DNA of 64,000 nt from Siphonodentalium dalli (taxonomy: Eukaryota; Mollusca; Scaphopoda; Gadilida; Siphonodentaliidae). The stretch is from assembly GCA_032622095.1 (NCBI GenBank), contig CP136068.1, positions 8,965,314 through 9,029,313 on the forward strand, read 5' to 3'. A model generated the notes under the pieces. It worked only from the letters and a program-made list of their open reading frames with translations, did not search any database and had not been told where the DNA came from. Every line of letters starts with the position of its first letter. The stretch's first letter is position 1. Shown here piece by piece: positions 35,640-47,739 of this stretch. The translations under genes were made by a program, and so were the position numbers.

Positions 35640-36800
35640 ATACGTTTTACATTTACTTAATTATCGGTTTCTGACTGGCCAATGGGGAGGGACCGGGACA
35701 CACCGGATCGACCATGGTTCGTCCCGGTGTGAGAAATATTTGAAATCTGAACATGAAATTTTTTTAATCCTAGCATTCAGACTGGCATCAAACTTTCATT
35801 TTTTGGACCTTTCGAGACCTGACACCCCCCCCCCCCCCCCAAAAAAGTTGGAACATTTTCAACAGTTTCTGATAGCCATTTCAGTCCAAATGTTTTACCA
35901 AAAACAGGAAAATATGCAAATGTTGGTCCAAAACCTACAAATTCTTTCGCTGCCACCCCGCCACACTGACATACTGTCCAGTGCCAAGCATTCTGGGTGT
36001 AAATACAAGTATTTTATGTATATGTGGGTAATGCAATGACTATCGGGTAAGTATCGGTGTATTTAGTTGAAACTTCAGATGTGGGTATATATGACAATGC
36101 CCAATCACCTGCCCGACGTGGAGACCCATTCAAGGTCATATGGTCACGTGCCATTGGCGGCCATCTTGGATTTGCTTTAATTTATGTTTTTCGGTCATTT
36201 TTTTCAATTCATATATGATTAAATGTTTGTTTTTTTGTTCTATTGTTCTATCCCATTAATTAATGCTTCACCAGTTAATCATATTCCGGCTACTATTCCG
36301 TATTTTTCACCGACCTCATTCCGACAGAATATTTGGATGCTAAACTGATCAGCAGAAAGGAGGCCGCCAAGTCAATTATGATGTTTATTTTCCACTCATA
36401 TATCGCATCCCACCAAAAGTTAATTTTTCAATGGTATATTCTGGCTTGGACTGTACTCATAGAACTTCAGGAGTAGCATGACTTTGACTGACCTTTCTTC
36501 TAACTTGTCAGCGCACACCAGCACTCTACATAAAATAAATGAACCCCCGTTGTAATGCAACAAAACAATATATTTACGACCCGTAAACCAGGTGCACCAC
36601 GAACTCGCATAAATGCGTATTTGGCAGCGATTGTGTAACTCGCATTTATGCGAGCTTGGCATCGAAAGAGATGGAATATTAAACTACGGGAACAATTTCA
36701 ACCTGTTGTTGGTGTGAAATTTCCAACAAAAGTTGTGTCAGGTATATCAAGTGTCCAACTGTTGAACATGGGGGGTGAGACACCTGTTGTCACGTCCCTG
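35640..36800. repeat. Diverged relative(s) of the 2.2-3.0 kb TTGGAA/poly-C family
   Basis: 35680-35870 repeats the ACACCGG.TCGACCATGGTTCG, GAAAT.TGAA and poly-C (35825-35840) order of 2590-2740. 36690-36797 repeats the GAAATTTCCAAC and GGGGGTGAGACACC order and ends CACGTCCCTG, like the right end at 3049. A matching left terminus and duplication were not found, so limits are uncertain. The part between shows no gene. Confidence 0.5.
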
Positions 36801-37339
36801 TCTCAACCATTTGTACAAGGGCATCAATATATTGTGGATTTATCGATGTATTGCACATTTGAATATACGATCGTTTAGTTACTTTATCGTATGTAGGTGG
36901 GGACTGATTTCTCATTTTAATATATATTTACCATCTGAATGGACATGGCATATTTGAACCTCAATACTGGTGTATATTGTAGTGGGGATAATATAGGTCG
37001 CCGAAGACACGAAATACCTATACATACTCAACACAATCTAAGCACAATCAGAGCGAGTTTCAGCTGTTTTCTGTGTTTCGCACAGATGTGAAGTAAATGC
37101 TCTGTATTCAATCCGTATAATAAAAAGACTACATTTTAACACATTTTATCGTTACCAAGTTTAACTTTTCAACCTACATCCGGGTTTGGATCCCGAAAAA
37201 TCCCTATTCTTGCAGCTGATTCTTGGGATAAATTAATTCCATTGCCCCGACCCTTCGAACTGTTAAAAAATTCCAAACCATTGTTCACTTAATATGACTA
37301 AATATTCCCCAAGTAAAATCAATGACAAATTCGGTCTTA
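36801..37339. other. No gene seen
   Basis: AT-rich intergenic sequence without recognisable frames or repeats by eye. Confidence 0.3.
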
Positions 37340-37647
37340 TATCTGGCCACACACATAACCATAAATTCACTCCACGTATGCATATGCACCCCATCAATGG
37401 CCGTAAAGTCCTTGTTTTTATACTAATACCCCGCATACTCGGCAAATCATGCACACCAGGCTTGAAAATACACCTCACCCATGACAATCACATAGCAAAT
37501 GTATTACCATAAGAGTCACCCCTTGTATACATATTCACACCACATTTTACCAAAGGTCATCCTGTATACATATTCGCCACTCCCATTGTCATATAGTCTC
37601 TCAATATATACATATACATCACACCCATAACCATAGAGTCACTCCAA

Positions 37648-37703
<56 letters not shown>

Positions 37704-38520
37704 GCCACAGCCATGGTCATATAGCCACTCAAGATATACATATACACCACACCCATAACCATAGTCATTCCAAGTATATAGATATACACCCCACCAACGG
37801 CCCTTCTATATACACCTCACCCATGACAATCACACCAAATATATTGCCATACTGTGACTCCTTGTATAGTCATTCCAAGTATATATATATATATAACTCA
37901 CCAATGGCTATACAGCCCTTCTATATAGACCAATACCCCCATAAACTCGGTCATTCATACACTCCAGGCTTGAATATACACCTCACCTGTGCCAATCATA
38001 TACCAAATGTTTTGCCATACAGTCACTCCGTGTATACCTATTCATTCCACCATTTGGCCATACGGTCATCACTCCCTGTATACATTTACCTATTCGCCAT
38101 ACCCATGGCGACACAGCCCTTCAATATATACTTATACCATCTACACATGGCCATTAATGTACTCCAGACTTGCATATACACCTCATTCTGGAAATACGGT
38201 CACACATTGTATACATATTCCCTCCACCATTGGCCATATGATCACCCCCTGTATACCCATTTGTCATACGCATAGCCATATAGCCACTCACGATATACAT
38301 ATACACCCCGCACTTGACAATAGATTCACTCCAGGAATATGCATACACCCTACCATTAAATGTATATACGAATACCCCTCACACGTGATCATGTGTACAT
38401 TCCACACTTGCATATACACATCACTCATGGTAATTCGGCCACCCGCTGTATACTCATAACCCCCCAGCCACGACCATACATCTAATTCCTGTACACAGAT
38501 ACACCCACCAGTGACAATAT
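37340..38520. repeat. Degenerate tandem array, same unit as the foldback arms
   Basis: About 18-20 degenerate units (CCATA.AGTCACTCC..GTATACATAT..CACC.CACCCATG), all in the orientation of the right half of 18893-20200. A (TA)n run interrupts at about 37649-37700. Open frames here, up to 156 codons, are by-products of the repeat. It may be one arm of a foldback element whose other arm is lost. Confidence 0.7.
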
Positions 38521-38529
38521 ATCAGAACA

Positions 38530-38855
38530 GAAAACGAGAGGCCGATCACGATTGGCAAATGTTTAACCCATCCCTTGGCGATAGTCAATTACTATGATCG
38601 GAATAATAATGTGTGTTGATGTTGAATTATAGAGTATACTGTTATGTACTATTATAGACAAATGTACTTAACACAAAATATTGGATTTTATGGGTCACTC
38701 CCAAATATAAGAGAATTCAATGACACAGGATAGGTAATGCTGCACCAGCGCAGCCTTTGATTAAATGTGAAAATGTGACCCGGACATGGAATACTTGGGT
38801 TAATAGAGTCCAATTAAGTTTACAATGATAATGTATCAAATTCTACCAACAACAC
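38530..38855. repeat. Dispersed repeat, copy of 57000-57325
   Basis: Starts GAGAGGCCGATC and ends ACAATGATAATGTATCAAAT plus TCTACCAACAACA. Colinear with 57000-57325 in direct orientation with perhaps one base in six changed. It includes GAGTATACTGTTATGTACTA and TGACCCGGACAT. Family unknown, no frame. Confidence 0.7.
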
Positions 38856-39254
38856 CGCCATCACGATAAGACACCTTACCGCTGACCTATTAAGTTCAAT
38901 TATATAGCAGAACTGTCAACTAATCACTGGCTTTGTTTATGCTGAACCTTTGCATCTCTATTAAACCTATAACATTTATAATGACCTCGGACCATCTGTA
39001 GAGCGATATACTCAGCTGTGCAAAGCAGCAAAGATTTGCTAGTGGCATGTCATGTGTATTGTGGAAACATTTTTTTTAAATTAGATAATATAGCTTTCTG
39101 TTTATACTTTCGGGTAGTTGCCTAGTAACCGTTGCTAAGCAGGGCCAAATATCGATGGGGTCTATTCTGAAAATGATCAGGAATGTTCAAGGAACATATG
39201 TTGGAAGTTTCATGCTTTTATCAATAGTTGTGAAATTCTTACATTCCCATGCAC

Positions 39255-39838
39255 CAAGCGCCTGGACTACACAGAAACATGATATATTGGGAAATAACCG
39301 ATTTTCACCCATTTTGGAAAATGGTCACCAAGTTTAAAGGCATATATCTCATGAGTGACATGTCTGTTTCAACAATAACGAAGTTCTCTATGTAGAATAT
39401 ACGCTACCGATTATTTAGGAGCAAAGATAACGTATTAAAAACTGATATATAAAATCAGTGGGTAGAAAATGTATGACCCGATATGAAAAAAGATAATATA
39501 TTGGTGAATGACATTGACCTTTATGTATGACCTTGACCTCTAGAGGTGAAATACTCCGTGTCAACAGAAAGCCTACCAAGTGTGTCACCCTATATCAGTG
39601 TAAAGATAGAGTTACTGCATTAAACTTTCTAGTAGTAGACCATTATAAGCATATTTTTTTATACTGGCCAAAAACACCCTTTGTTTCCACGGAAACACAA
39701 ATTTTGCACACTAAGCTACACTGCCACAGTGCGCCCCAGCACTCAGATAAATTTCAGATTATAAGCTTTGCGAAAAATTCTGAGAGAATTTGCCCACCAA
39801 AATGGTACCATTCTCGGTCCTGGCTCATGGACTATAAC
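39255..39838. repeat. Inverted partner of 32967-33550
   Basis: Arms of about 580 bp separated by 5.7 kb. Shared landmarks in inverse order include the AAAATGGTCACC, GGGTAGAAAATGTATGACCC, CACTAAGCTACACTGCCACA and GCTCATGGACTATAA words. Confidence 0.6.
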
Positions 39839-39869
39839 CCTTCCATGACCAGAGCCGCGCTGATGCAGC

Positions 39870-40132
39870 ATTATTATATATTCGAGTCTCCCATAGGGTA
39901 CCTCGCATCCGCATCGCGCTCCGCCAACCACCATGGACACCGATCAACGCCCTCCACGACGCAGCGAACATACCTACAATCAAGCAAAGACTGTTGGATC
40001 TCAGAAACATGACACTATCCCGACTAGACAACAGCCCACTCCTCCTAGAACTACAAGTCAGAAATCAACTACTCACCACGAAAAAGACAAAGTCCATCCT
40101 ACAACTAGACGCAACAGACAGACCCATATAAC
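39870..40132 (+). pseudogene. C-terminal fragment of a Jockey-type RT protein
   Basis: The frame ending TAA near 40132 reads RIALRQPPWTPINALHDA, then ANIPTIKQRLLDLRNMTLSR. This matches the post-RT pattern of Jockey-type retrotransposons (LR.ALR.P..TP...LH..A.IPTI.QR). Only this tail is present. It follows the inverted repeat at 39838 and is cut from its 3' sequence by a hAT-like element at 40314. Confidence 0.6.
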
Positions 40133-40313
40133 CTCGACAGCACATGACGACTCCACCATGCTTCCGCCGCTTTGCCTCCAACCACCGTAACCACGACAGC
40201 CACAAGATCGATCCCCATCGAAAAATCAAGAAAGGGTGAAGGGACTTGCACACTGCAGTCCGACCATCCTACCCGGCCTTCGGCCGGAAACGACTCAACA
40301 ACAAGGTACCTCG

Positions 40314-41235
40314 CAGTGTTCGCCCTGCCGTTAGCAAATTTTTCAAATTGCGAAAAAAAATACGAAGTGGCTAAAATAAATATGCTTGTGGCTAAAAATA
40401 TGGCTACAAACATTTTCTGTGTCGACCGGGGACTCAACAATTTATTGTAAACAAAGAGGCTTAACGTTATTAGCTAGAGCTGACGAGAAGTGCGAGATTA
40501 CGGGTGTGTTCGATAGATAAGATAACTTTATTGCAATATAGACATCTAAATGTGGACAGGTTGCACAAATATGTGTACATAAAGACATTGCAAATATGTT
40601 CGATTAGCCATACTATCTGGCGTTGGTTTCACGCCATGGGGAATAAGTTAATGGTCGTGTGGATTTGGATTCTTAAGACGCTATCACAATTGAGTAAACA
40701 TAGGTTTATGAAATGGCTTCCTGTGTAACAAAAGAGCTTTATTTTACGGTGTTTTAAACTGATTGCAAAAGAGTGAAGTCATATATACGCTCAATTCAAT
40801 AGCTTCTCACATTCCCCCGCAATGGATAGTGTTGAATGGGACGATACTCGCGCCTGTTATGAATCAGTATAGGCTTTAGGGGCAATTAATTTGAATAGAA
40901 CAATGCATTCAGGCTTTGTTTAACTAATTCGGAGGTGTGAATACCACTCCAGACGGTTTTATGACAGCGTCTGATACCATGGCGTCTGTTGTTTTTAAGA
41001 CTCCTTTAAATGTGAAGAGTGTGAAGAAAGTCCACATTCCGAATTTTCACAATGAATCGCAAACGTAAATTAGATTTCGGCACGAGTCAAAATGACCAAC
41101 CGTGTAAAGTTAAAAAACTTAATGATTTCTTTATCCCACAATATGTGGCTAAACTTTTTTTTAAAGTGGCTAACAAAATTGCACAAGTGGCTAAAAAAAA
41201 TGGCTACAAAAAATTTCGGGCCAGGGCGAACACTG
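40314..41235. mobile_element. hAT-like element, 922 bp, exact 8-bp duplication
   Basis: Ends CAGTGTTCGCCCTG and the inverse CAGTGTTCGCCCTGG. Duplication GTACCTCG at 40306-40313 and 41236-41243. Both subterminal regions carry repeated GTGGCTAAA words (40360-40400; 41140-41205), as in the larger relative at 55484-56843 (TIR CAGTGTTCACGCTG, TTGGCTAAA words). Contains a remnant of a transposase N-terminus at 41052-41132. Confidence 0.85.
41052..41132 (+). pseudogene. hAT transposase N-terminal remnant
   Basis: MNRKRKLDFGTSQNDQPCKV, then KKLNDFF: a basic start followed by a K.LNDFF segment typical of the first residues of hAT transposases. The frame then runs into subterminal GTGGCTAAA repeats. 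The catalytic and BED parts are absent, so the element is an internal-deletion derivative. Confidence 0.5.
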
Positions 41236-41243
41236 GTACCTCG

Positions 41244-42079
41244 CATATATAAGAAAAGGCACTGGCATACAGTGAGATTCGATGAACCTAGGTACCTTAT
41301 TACAATTTTCCCCAACCTGTGTACCTTTATCACAATTTTCAGAACCCGGGTACCTTTATCACCGAAACAAATGAGAGTTACCAATATATAGCACCAGTAG
41401 CATGTATATAACTTAACCACATGCTTTACATCTAGGGTACACAGTTTAATGTATTACCACAATTGAACACTACCGTAATTTTACCACAATTGAACACTAC
41501 CGTAATTTGGCGGTTTGCTTGGGCCATACAGCAATATATAATTTCAAAAGTCGACTCAGTTTATAGCGAAATTCCAGTAAATTAGACCTGCACCTTGCCT
41601 ATATGAACGGTTCAGACCTAATTTACTGATCTTCTTTTGTAAATTCGGCTGTAAGCCCTTTGACTCGTTTGCTACCCTATATTTATTCAATCGATTCTGA
41701 ACAAATGAATAAGCTACGATTCACAAGAAGAAATAACTTTTTTTTAAACAGGGTTCAAAATATTGCCAACTAAATGTGCTTTCTTTCAATAAACATAACA
41801 TTAGTAACACTATTTGTGGTCAATGCAGAGAAAAAGCATGAAAATAGAAAATATTCGTGGAATACAACAGTAAACACGTCGTGGAAAATCCTCCGACTGA
41901 CGACTTTTGATCAGAATGTTAGAGTAAACACATGTGAATTTGGACACACGTGAGGTATAAGCTACTAAAAATAGTTTAGTATATGCTCATAGATGCCAAA
42001 ATACTTTGAAATATATCATATCCTAGTTTATTACCTTTATTCTTCGTTTCTCGTTGTGTTTTCTGTCGTTTCCGCCATT
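41244..42079. other. No gene; short direct repeats
   Basis: Just right of the hAT copy, CGCATATATAAG.AAAGGCACTGGC is a relic arm of the TTAA-MITE hairpin. Three units of GGGTACCTTTATCACAATTT type lie at 41285-41362. ACCACAATTGAACACTACCG occurs twice in tandem at about 41455-41505. Confidence 0.45.
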
Positions 42080-42477
42080 TTAACCCTTTACCCAACAGAA
42101 CGCCCAGAAACGCCCGAATGAAGCTTCAACAGCCTAAATTATCTTGGGTCTGTCTCAATAAAACCATAAACATATGGATATCATTGGAACCGGCTTATTA
42201 CCCACATTGTGATAGTTATAGTTATACCCTGTGCCAATGCATTCTCTTATATATGCGAGTCGACCATAGGTAAGAGAATGCATTGGCCTAAAAAAAATCT
42301 TTTTTTTAACACTTTTTTACCATTTTTTCTTACATTCTTTAGCAATTTTATAATTTTTAATGTGTTAAGCCAATGCATTCTCTTATATATGCGAGGCGAC
42401 CTATGGTCGACTCGCATATATAAGAGAATGCATTGGCACAGAGCCCTTCTGTTGTGTAAAGGGTTAAATGCGTGGTA
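42080..42477. mobile_element. piggyBac-like MITE with two hairpins, copy A
   Basis: TTAACCCTTTACCCAACAGA at the left and its inverse form at the right, with TTAA on both sides: the piggyBac TTAA-CCC termini. The interior carries a GCCTAAATTATCTTGGGTCT segment, then two hairpins built of CCAATGCATTCTCTTATATA and its inverse around a GTCGACC/GGTCGCC loop, joined by an A/T-rich linker. In this copy the first hairpin has lost about 13 bp of one arm. Copies B (45396-45793) and C (58782-59180) are intact. Confidence 0.8.
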
Positions 42478-42534
42478 CTCATAAACTCGAAAACATGTGA
42501 TTCCCCGCCGTGACAAGGTCAAGGAAAATAGTTT

Positions 42535-42617
42535 TAGGCCAATGTATTCTCTTATATATGCTAGGCTCACATATGGGTGATTCGCATATATGAGAGAATG
42601 CATTGGCACAGGGTTTT
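42535..42617. repeat. Solo hairpin related to the MITE
   Basis: GCCAATGTATTCTCTTATAT, a changed loop, then the inverse arm and GGCACAGGG. It lacks TTAA ends and the second hairpin. It lies 60 bp beyond copy A, suggesting the hairpin unit can exist apart from the TTAA element. Confidence 0.6.
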
Positions 42618-44280
42618 AGTAAAATTTCAGAAAGCTGCAGTCATGGAAGTGTTAAGGGCGCTTTTGGGAATATTCGTGATATTTATACCTCTTGAATGAT
42701 AGTCGTTGCAAATGTTTTTTTTTAATTAATAATGCAATACACCACTATATGTAATTGTGTATTTGTTTTGTCACATTATCTGTATTGTGTGCTCTGGTGG
42801 GGTCGACTCGTCACTTCTCAATGGAATTTTAATGAAATGAAATTTAATAATTTCCAATCGAGGGCCAATCATTCTCCGTGTCACTGGGTCACTCTCCATG
42901 CAATGGAGTCATTGTTTCATCATATTCCATCATATATAATGCTAAAGTACGCTTCTAACCAATTATTTTAATATTAAATAGCAGTACAAATAGGTTGACT
43001 GTTTTTCTCGCATGTTCGCATTTCCTCAACGTGGGCCGCGATGCGTTTCGATTTGATTTTAATTTTTTCATGGCTCTTAAATAGTATATGTTGTAACTAA
43101 AATATATACGGTACTTCGCTTCACCCCCCTCTTTCGTCTGTGCTGATGCACGGTATGCAATACCAATTAACTTGACAAACGTTCTTCCTTCCTGCACTCT
43201 ATCCCTCTACCCATCCTTGAACAATGTTTTTTCGGATCTAACATGTTATCCCCGTCTGCTAAATTTACCCTATATGGTATCTATGCTGATACTTCCTACT
43301 CCGAGGAAAAGACTTGAAAAAAGCATTTTATTATTAATTATGTCAATTCGTTTGTATGTATTACATGTTCTGTTCGAAATTAAATATCGTTTACACCAAA
43401 TGTTTTAATTATTCTTTTGCCCTGCAAGCTGAATATTAAGTCAGGAAATGTTGACTAATATGCATGGTGTCAAATAGGACCATGCATCCTTAATTTATAT
43501 TCCGCCCCATGGACACCCAGCTTCAGTGTATTACCCCCCCCCCCCCTTCGGTACGCGGGATTCAGGGTGTTTTTAAGCCGTACGCGGGATTCATACCCCC
43601 GAATTAACTGGTATTCGGGTTCAAGCAAAACATCTTGGACCTTGGACGCAGGTTTTGATGGCGCAAAAAAATATTTTGTGCTAGTTATCTGTATGAATGG
43701 GTGGGTAGAATAGCTTATTGGCATATTCTACCGCCATGCCATCATAAAGTTTCATTAATCGTATCATAACGGCATCATAACGCCCATAACGCGACCGGCG
43801 TCTCTTCGGTCGTTAACCGGGAAGCGTCCGGAAACTATATTTGATTCGTATTCCAATTCCAAACTTTTAATTAAACGGTACATTAAAACAGTCAATTTGT
43901 ATGTCATTTATCGCATATTATTTCTTAACATGTATTCAGGATTCACCCCCCCCCCCCAATTAACTGGCATTCAGGATTCAGGGGGAGGGGGTGATACCCT
44001 CCAACTTACCAACGTGAAAAATACCCAAAATCGAACATCATAAAGCACAATTATATACATACTCCCAAAACGAATCATAGCTATAGGTAGCCTCTGGAAC
44101 TGATGTGTCCATCGTTAGTGTAGGTTGTCACGAAATGAGTATTCCGGTGTGAAACGTGAACTAAATTCCAACGAGAAGGTGTAGATGTCAAAAGTAATAC
44201 CAAACACGGTATACACAGGCTATCGAGCGTACAATGTGTATGCTGTGCATTGAAACCCTTCACCGTATCGCAATATTCAT
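42618..44280. other. No gene; two G/C-run patches
   Basis: C runs at 43534-43546 and 43946-43957 sit next to repeated GGGATTCA and ATTAACTGG words (43560-43640; 43930-43990). This looks like a worn repeat with poly-C. The rest is AT-rich. Confidence 0.35.
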
Positions 44281-44441
44281 ATAAGGATTAACTGTCATGT
44301 GGACTGTTTTTATGGAGATGTAACGGTGAGGTAAGTGGACATAACTTGTGTAAAACCCGAAGGGTTTTACATACAAGTTATGTCCACTTACCTCACCGTT
44401 ACATCTCCATAAAAATAGTCCACATGACAGTTAATCCTTAT
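44281..44441. repeat. 161-bp near-perfect hairpin, copy 1
   Basis: ATAAGGATTAACTGTCATGT begins an arm of about 73 bp whose inverse follows a short AAACCCGAAGGGTTT centre. One mismatch (AAAAATAG against CTGTTTTT). A second copy at 50183-50343 differs at several positions, but each change there is paired in the other arm. Confidence 0.85.
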
Positions 44442-44937
44442 ATTTATATACATTTAGCGAAAAAGCCGCTTTTGTAAATATATTTAAATCGAAAAGTGTA
44501 TCGTGACAAGATCAGCCCAAAATACCCAATAGCACCCTTGGCAAAAGTTAATAGGAACAATTTCTCTTCATGATGAAACCCGATGATGTATTAAGTCAAT
44601 CCTGCGCGAGTCAAAATGCGCCCAAAGCATTACGCGTTCGTCTTTCCAAACCTAATGACGTATCGATGGTGTTATTAGCTTGGTGTTATGATGCGTTACG
44701 CATTCACCGAGAAATAACTGCAACTAGCCACGTGGGCGCCGACCAATCAGAATGCTGGATTTAGTGATGACAACACTTAGTGTGTAAATATACTGTACTC
44801 AATGTCTAATTTGCGTGTGAAGCAGTCATGCCATAAGAATATCCCATCGTGGTAGACGGGGATGTGGCGGGTTTATTTCGTTTGTTTGAACATATTTATT
44901 GTGACCCACATATACATGGAATATTTACAACATAGAA
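44442..44937. repeat. Inverted copy of part of the 49684-51158 hAT-like element
   Basis: 44442-44830 matches 50182-49800 in inverse (AAGCCGCTTTTGTAAATATA, GTCTTTCCAAACC, CACGTGGGCG, GAATGCTGGATTTAGTGATGA). Together with the hairpin it forms a second, end-less copy of the same DNA element. Confidence 0.7.
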
Positions 44938-45099
44938 GGGTGTGACTAATTACCGCCCGGGAACGCCCGGGCGCACCCACGAGCCCGTGGACACTATATC
45001 TCGATCTTGTAAGGTAGGGACATACCACATGAGGGCAACCTAGAGGATTTTACACGCTCGCTCGTCTCCGGCCGGTGTTATTAACCCCACAAATGCCGC

Positions 45100-46800
45100 T
45101 ATTGGCTAAGGGAGCCAGGATAATGGTGACAGAGAAAGACGTCCGGATAGTATCAATTTTGCCATGAAAATAGCTGACACATTTATTAGCCAAAAGTTCA
45201 TCATTGGCGCATTTTGGTAACTGGGCACTCTCCACTTTGATCAACAGCTTAACACCCTCGAATATCTGCTTTTGGTTGGCATCACTGAATAAAGTCTCAA
45301 AGTACGATGGTTTGGCGTCATGCACCATTTTCAACACGCTTCTAGAACAATCAATAAGTTCAGCTTTATTTTGTGGTGTCGGATGCCTGGAAAATTTAAC
45401 CCTTAACCCAACAGAAGGGCCCTGTGCCAATGCATTCTCTTATATATGCGAGTCGACCATAGGTCGCCTCGCATATATAAGAGAATGCATTGGCTTAACA
45501 CATTAAAAATTATAAAATTGTTAAAGAATGTAAGAAAAAATGGTAAAAAGTGTTTAAAAAAAGTTTTCTTTAGGCCAATGCATTCTCTTATATGCGAGGC
45601 GACCTATGGTCGACTCGCATATATAAGAGAATGCATTGGCACAGGGCATAACTGTAACCATCACAATGTGGTCAATGAGCCCGTTCCAATGATATCCATA
45701 TTTGTATGGTTTTATTGAGACAGGCCCAAGATAATTTAGGCTGTTGCAGCTTTATTTGGCCGTTGTTGGCCGGTTTGATGGGTAAAGGGTTAACAGAAAG
45801 TTTACGCCGACGTTTTTTCGCGTTGGAAACATCATCAGTGAACCATGGGTTGTAACGTGTGCACACTTTGACTTGTTTCATCGAAATCATATTATCCAGA
45901 ATAGCTGTTATGGAAGAATTATAAGAAAGTATATCAACTATCGTGTCCATATTCGCTTCGATCATGTTGGAGAATAGCTCAATGTTGAGAGTTTTGAATG
46001 GTCTCCTCAATACAGACTGCATCTGTTTGACTTGATGTGGAACAGAGACCGACCATTCGCACGCGACAGCATGGTGGTCAGACCTAAAGAAACATTAATC
46101 AAGAATTTTTACATTTGCGCCTCAGTAATTGTCAGACGATATCAAATGATCTAACGTGTGACCCGCATGTGGTATCTCATTGGTGCATCTTGTGCAACCC
46201 GAAACATGCTGAGTAAGGGTCTTCCTGTCGAGAATTTCTTGATATTTCACAGTGTATGAATTAGAAACATCACCCGTGTCGATGTTCATGTCCACAACGA
46301 TTAGAAATGGTACAGGGAAACAAATGTAGTGGCTAACAAGTTGTTCAAACTTCTTTAGGAATTCGCCGATCTTACACCCTCCTGGTTTATCTGGGGGTCG
46401 TTATATAATAATTAGCCGCAGGTATTCTGTTCCTGTTTTAGTGGCAAATTTACACACTACAACCATGTGTTAAAAATTGTTATATGAATCCACACTCTCA
46501 CGTTGGAGTTGAATACACTTGGAGTAAAATAACCCGATACCCCCACCACGATTGGCACCCTTCCGCGAACATAACACAGCATTGAAATTTGACAGACATG
46601 CTACAATGGTGATATGATCTTCCTCTCCCTCTAGAAGCCAGGTCTCACATACTGCTAGAAGGTGAAATTCAGTTGTTTCTATGAACTCACACACCTTTAC
46701 AGTTTTATTCACAATTGATCTTGTGTTAAGGGTAACGAGTTTACATTTATTGATAGGACTGTCAGTGGAAATGGATATTAGATTGTCTTTATTTACACAC
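45100..46800 (-). pseudogene. CR1/L2-type endonuclease plus linker, no RT
   Basis: On the - strand: ETWLLEGEE and RGGGIGLFYSK (46470-46712), a DMNID motif near 46290, and GHTLDHLIS near 46145. These are endonuclease landmarks of CR1/L2 elements. A linker follows (CTRYNPWFTDDVSNAKKRRR, then after the MITE KFSRHPTPQNKAELIDCSRS). The sequence stops at the subterminal repeat near 45100, and no RT follows. Frames change several times, so it is inactive. Confidence 0.7.
45396..45793. mobile_element. piggyBac-like MITE with two hairpins, copy B
   Basis: TTAA at 45396-45399 and 45790-45793. Inverse orientation to copies A and C. Both hairpins are present (45424-45493; 45573-45642). Removal with one TTAA restores the linker frame of the surrounding retroelement (LSV|KFS), which dates it after that insertion. 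Confidence 0.85.
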
Positions 46801-47446
46801 GTCTGTCCTCGATCATTATTTTCAATTGATCGTCAATATTTGGAAGTCACACTCAGGTAGTATTGCACTACCATGCATCACCAAAATATACTGCCCGAAA
46901 TCACAAGAAGACACCCGGGATCCCCCGTGCTCTCTTAGCCAATATCGACATTTGCGGGGTTAATAACACCGATCGGAGTCGAGCGAGCGAGTAAAATTTT
47001 CTAGGTTGACCTCATGGGGTATGTCGCTACGTTATAACGTCGAGATATAGTGTTCACGTGCCCATGGGGGCGCCCGGGTGGTACCGGGCTCTTTTTGTTT
47101 ATATGGTATTTTACCGAATTTTGAGGGGTTATTAACACCAGCCGTGGACGCGTCAACGAGTCAATATATGTAATTCACACTCAGGCGTATTGCACTACCA
47201 CGCATCACCAAAACACACGAAGACACTCTTAATCACCCGGGCTCTCTTAGCCAATATCGGCATTTGTGGGGTTAATAACACCGGCCGGAGACGAGCGAGC
47301 GAGTAAAATCCTCTAGGTTGCCCTCAGGTGGCATGTCGCTACCTTATAATGTCGATATGTATGTGTCCGCGGACCGTTGGGGCGCCCGGGCGGTCCCGGG
47401 TGGTCCCCGGGCGGTCCCGGGCGGTAATTAGTCACGCCGCATAGAA

Positions 47447-47739
47447 TATATGGATAATGTTATTGAGTGCAGAGGGGATCGGAGCACAAGTTACCAAACT
47501 TAGTGACGCTCCTCTCCCCTGGCGTTCAGCTGCTGATGAATTTAAGTCGTTGGTTTTGCAGGAATGAAATTTGATGAGAGTTTTGTTGTTATTTGTATGG
47601 GGGATGGTGTCCCAGGCGATCGGCTATGTATAAATAATGGAGCCGTCCCACAGTCAGAAACATGCAGGTTGTAGTTGTGGCTATGGGAGTGGGCGGAGTC
47701 CCACGTCGATGGGAATAATTATTACTAAAATCGGTATGT
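47447..47739. other. Possible 3' untranslated sequence of the next retroelement
   Basis: No frame. It lies directly 3' (on the - strand) of the retroelement stop codon at 47752. Contains CTCCTCTCCCC and GGGCGGAGTCCCAC words; no poly-A-like tail recognised. Confidence 0.35.

Larger units (their letters stand above)
44938..47439. mobile_element. 2.5-kb TIR element carrying endonuclease sequence
   Basis: Left end GGGTGTGACTAATTACCGCC, right end inverted CGGCGTGACTAATTACCGCC. Both continue into CCCGGG-rich subterminal sequence and share TTGGCTAAG, TGTTATTAACCCC and CGCTCGCTCG words. The flanks carry CATAGAA on both sides (44931-44937; 47440-47446), a 7-bp duplication candidate. The right subterminal part is duplicated in tandem (about 46850-47150 and 47160-47430). 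The middle is non-LTR endonuclease/linker sequence with a TTAA-MITE inside. Confidence 0.65.

Noticed and set aside
37823-38459. Open frames of 150 and 156 codons on the + strand
   Set aside because: They lie wholly in the degenerate tandem array. Their repetitive HTP/YTY-rich translations follow the repeat unit, and another frame is equally open.
40065-40440. - strand frames opposite the RT C-terminal fragment and hAT end
   Set aside because: The + frame matches the Jockey-type tail, and the 111-codon - frame runs across a transposon boundary at 40314.
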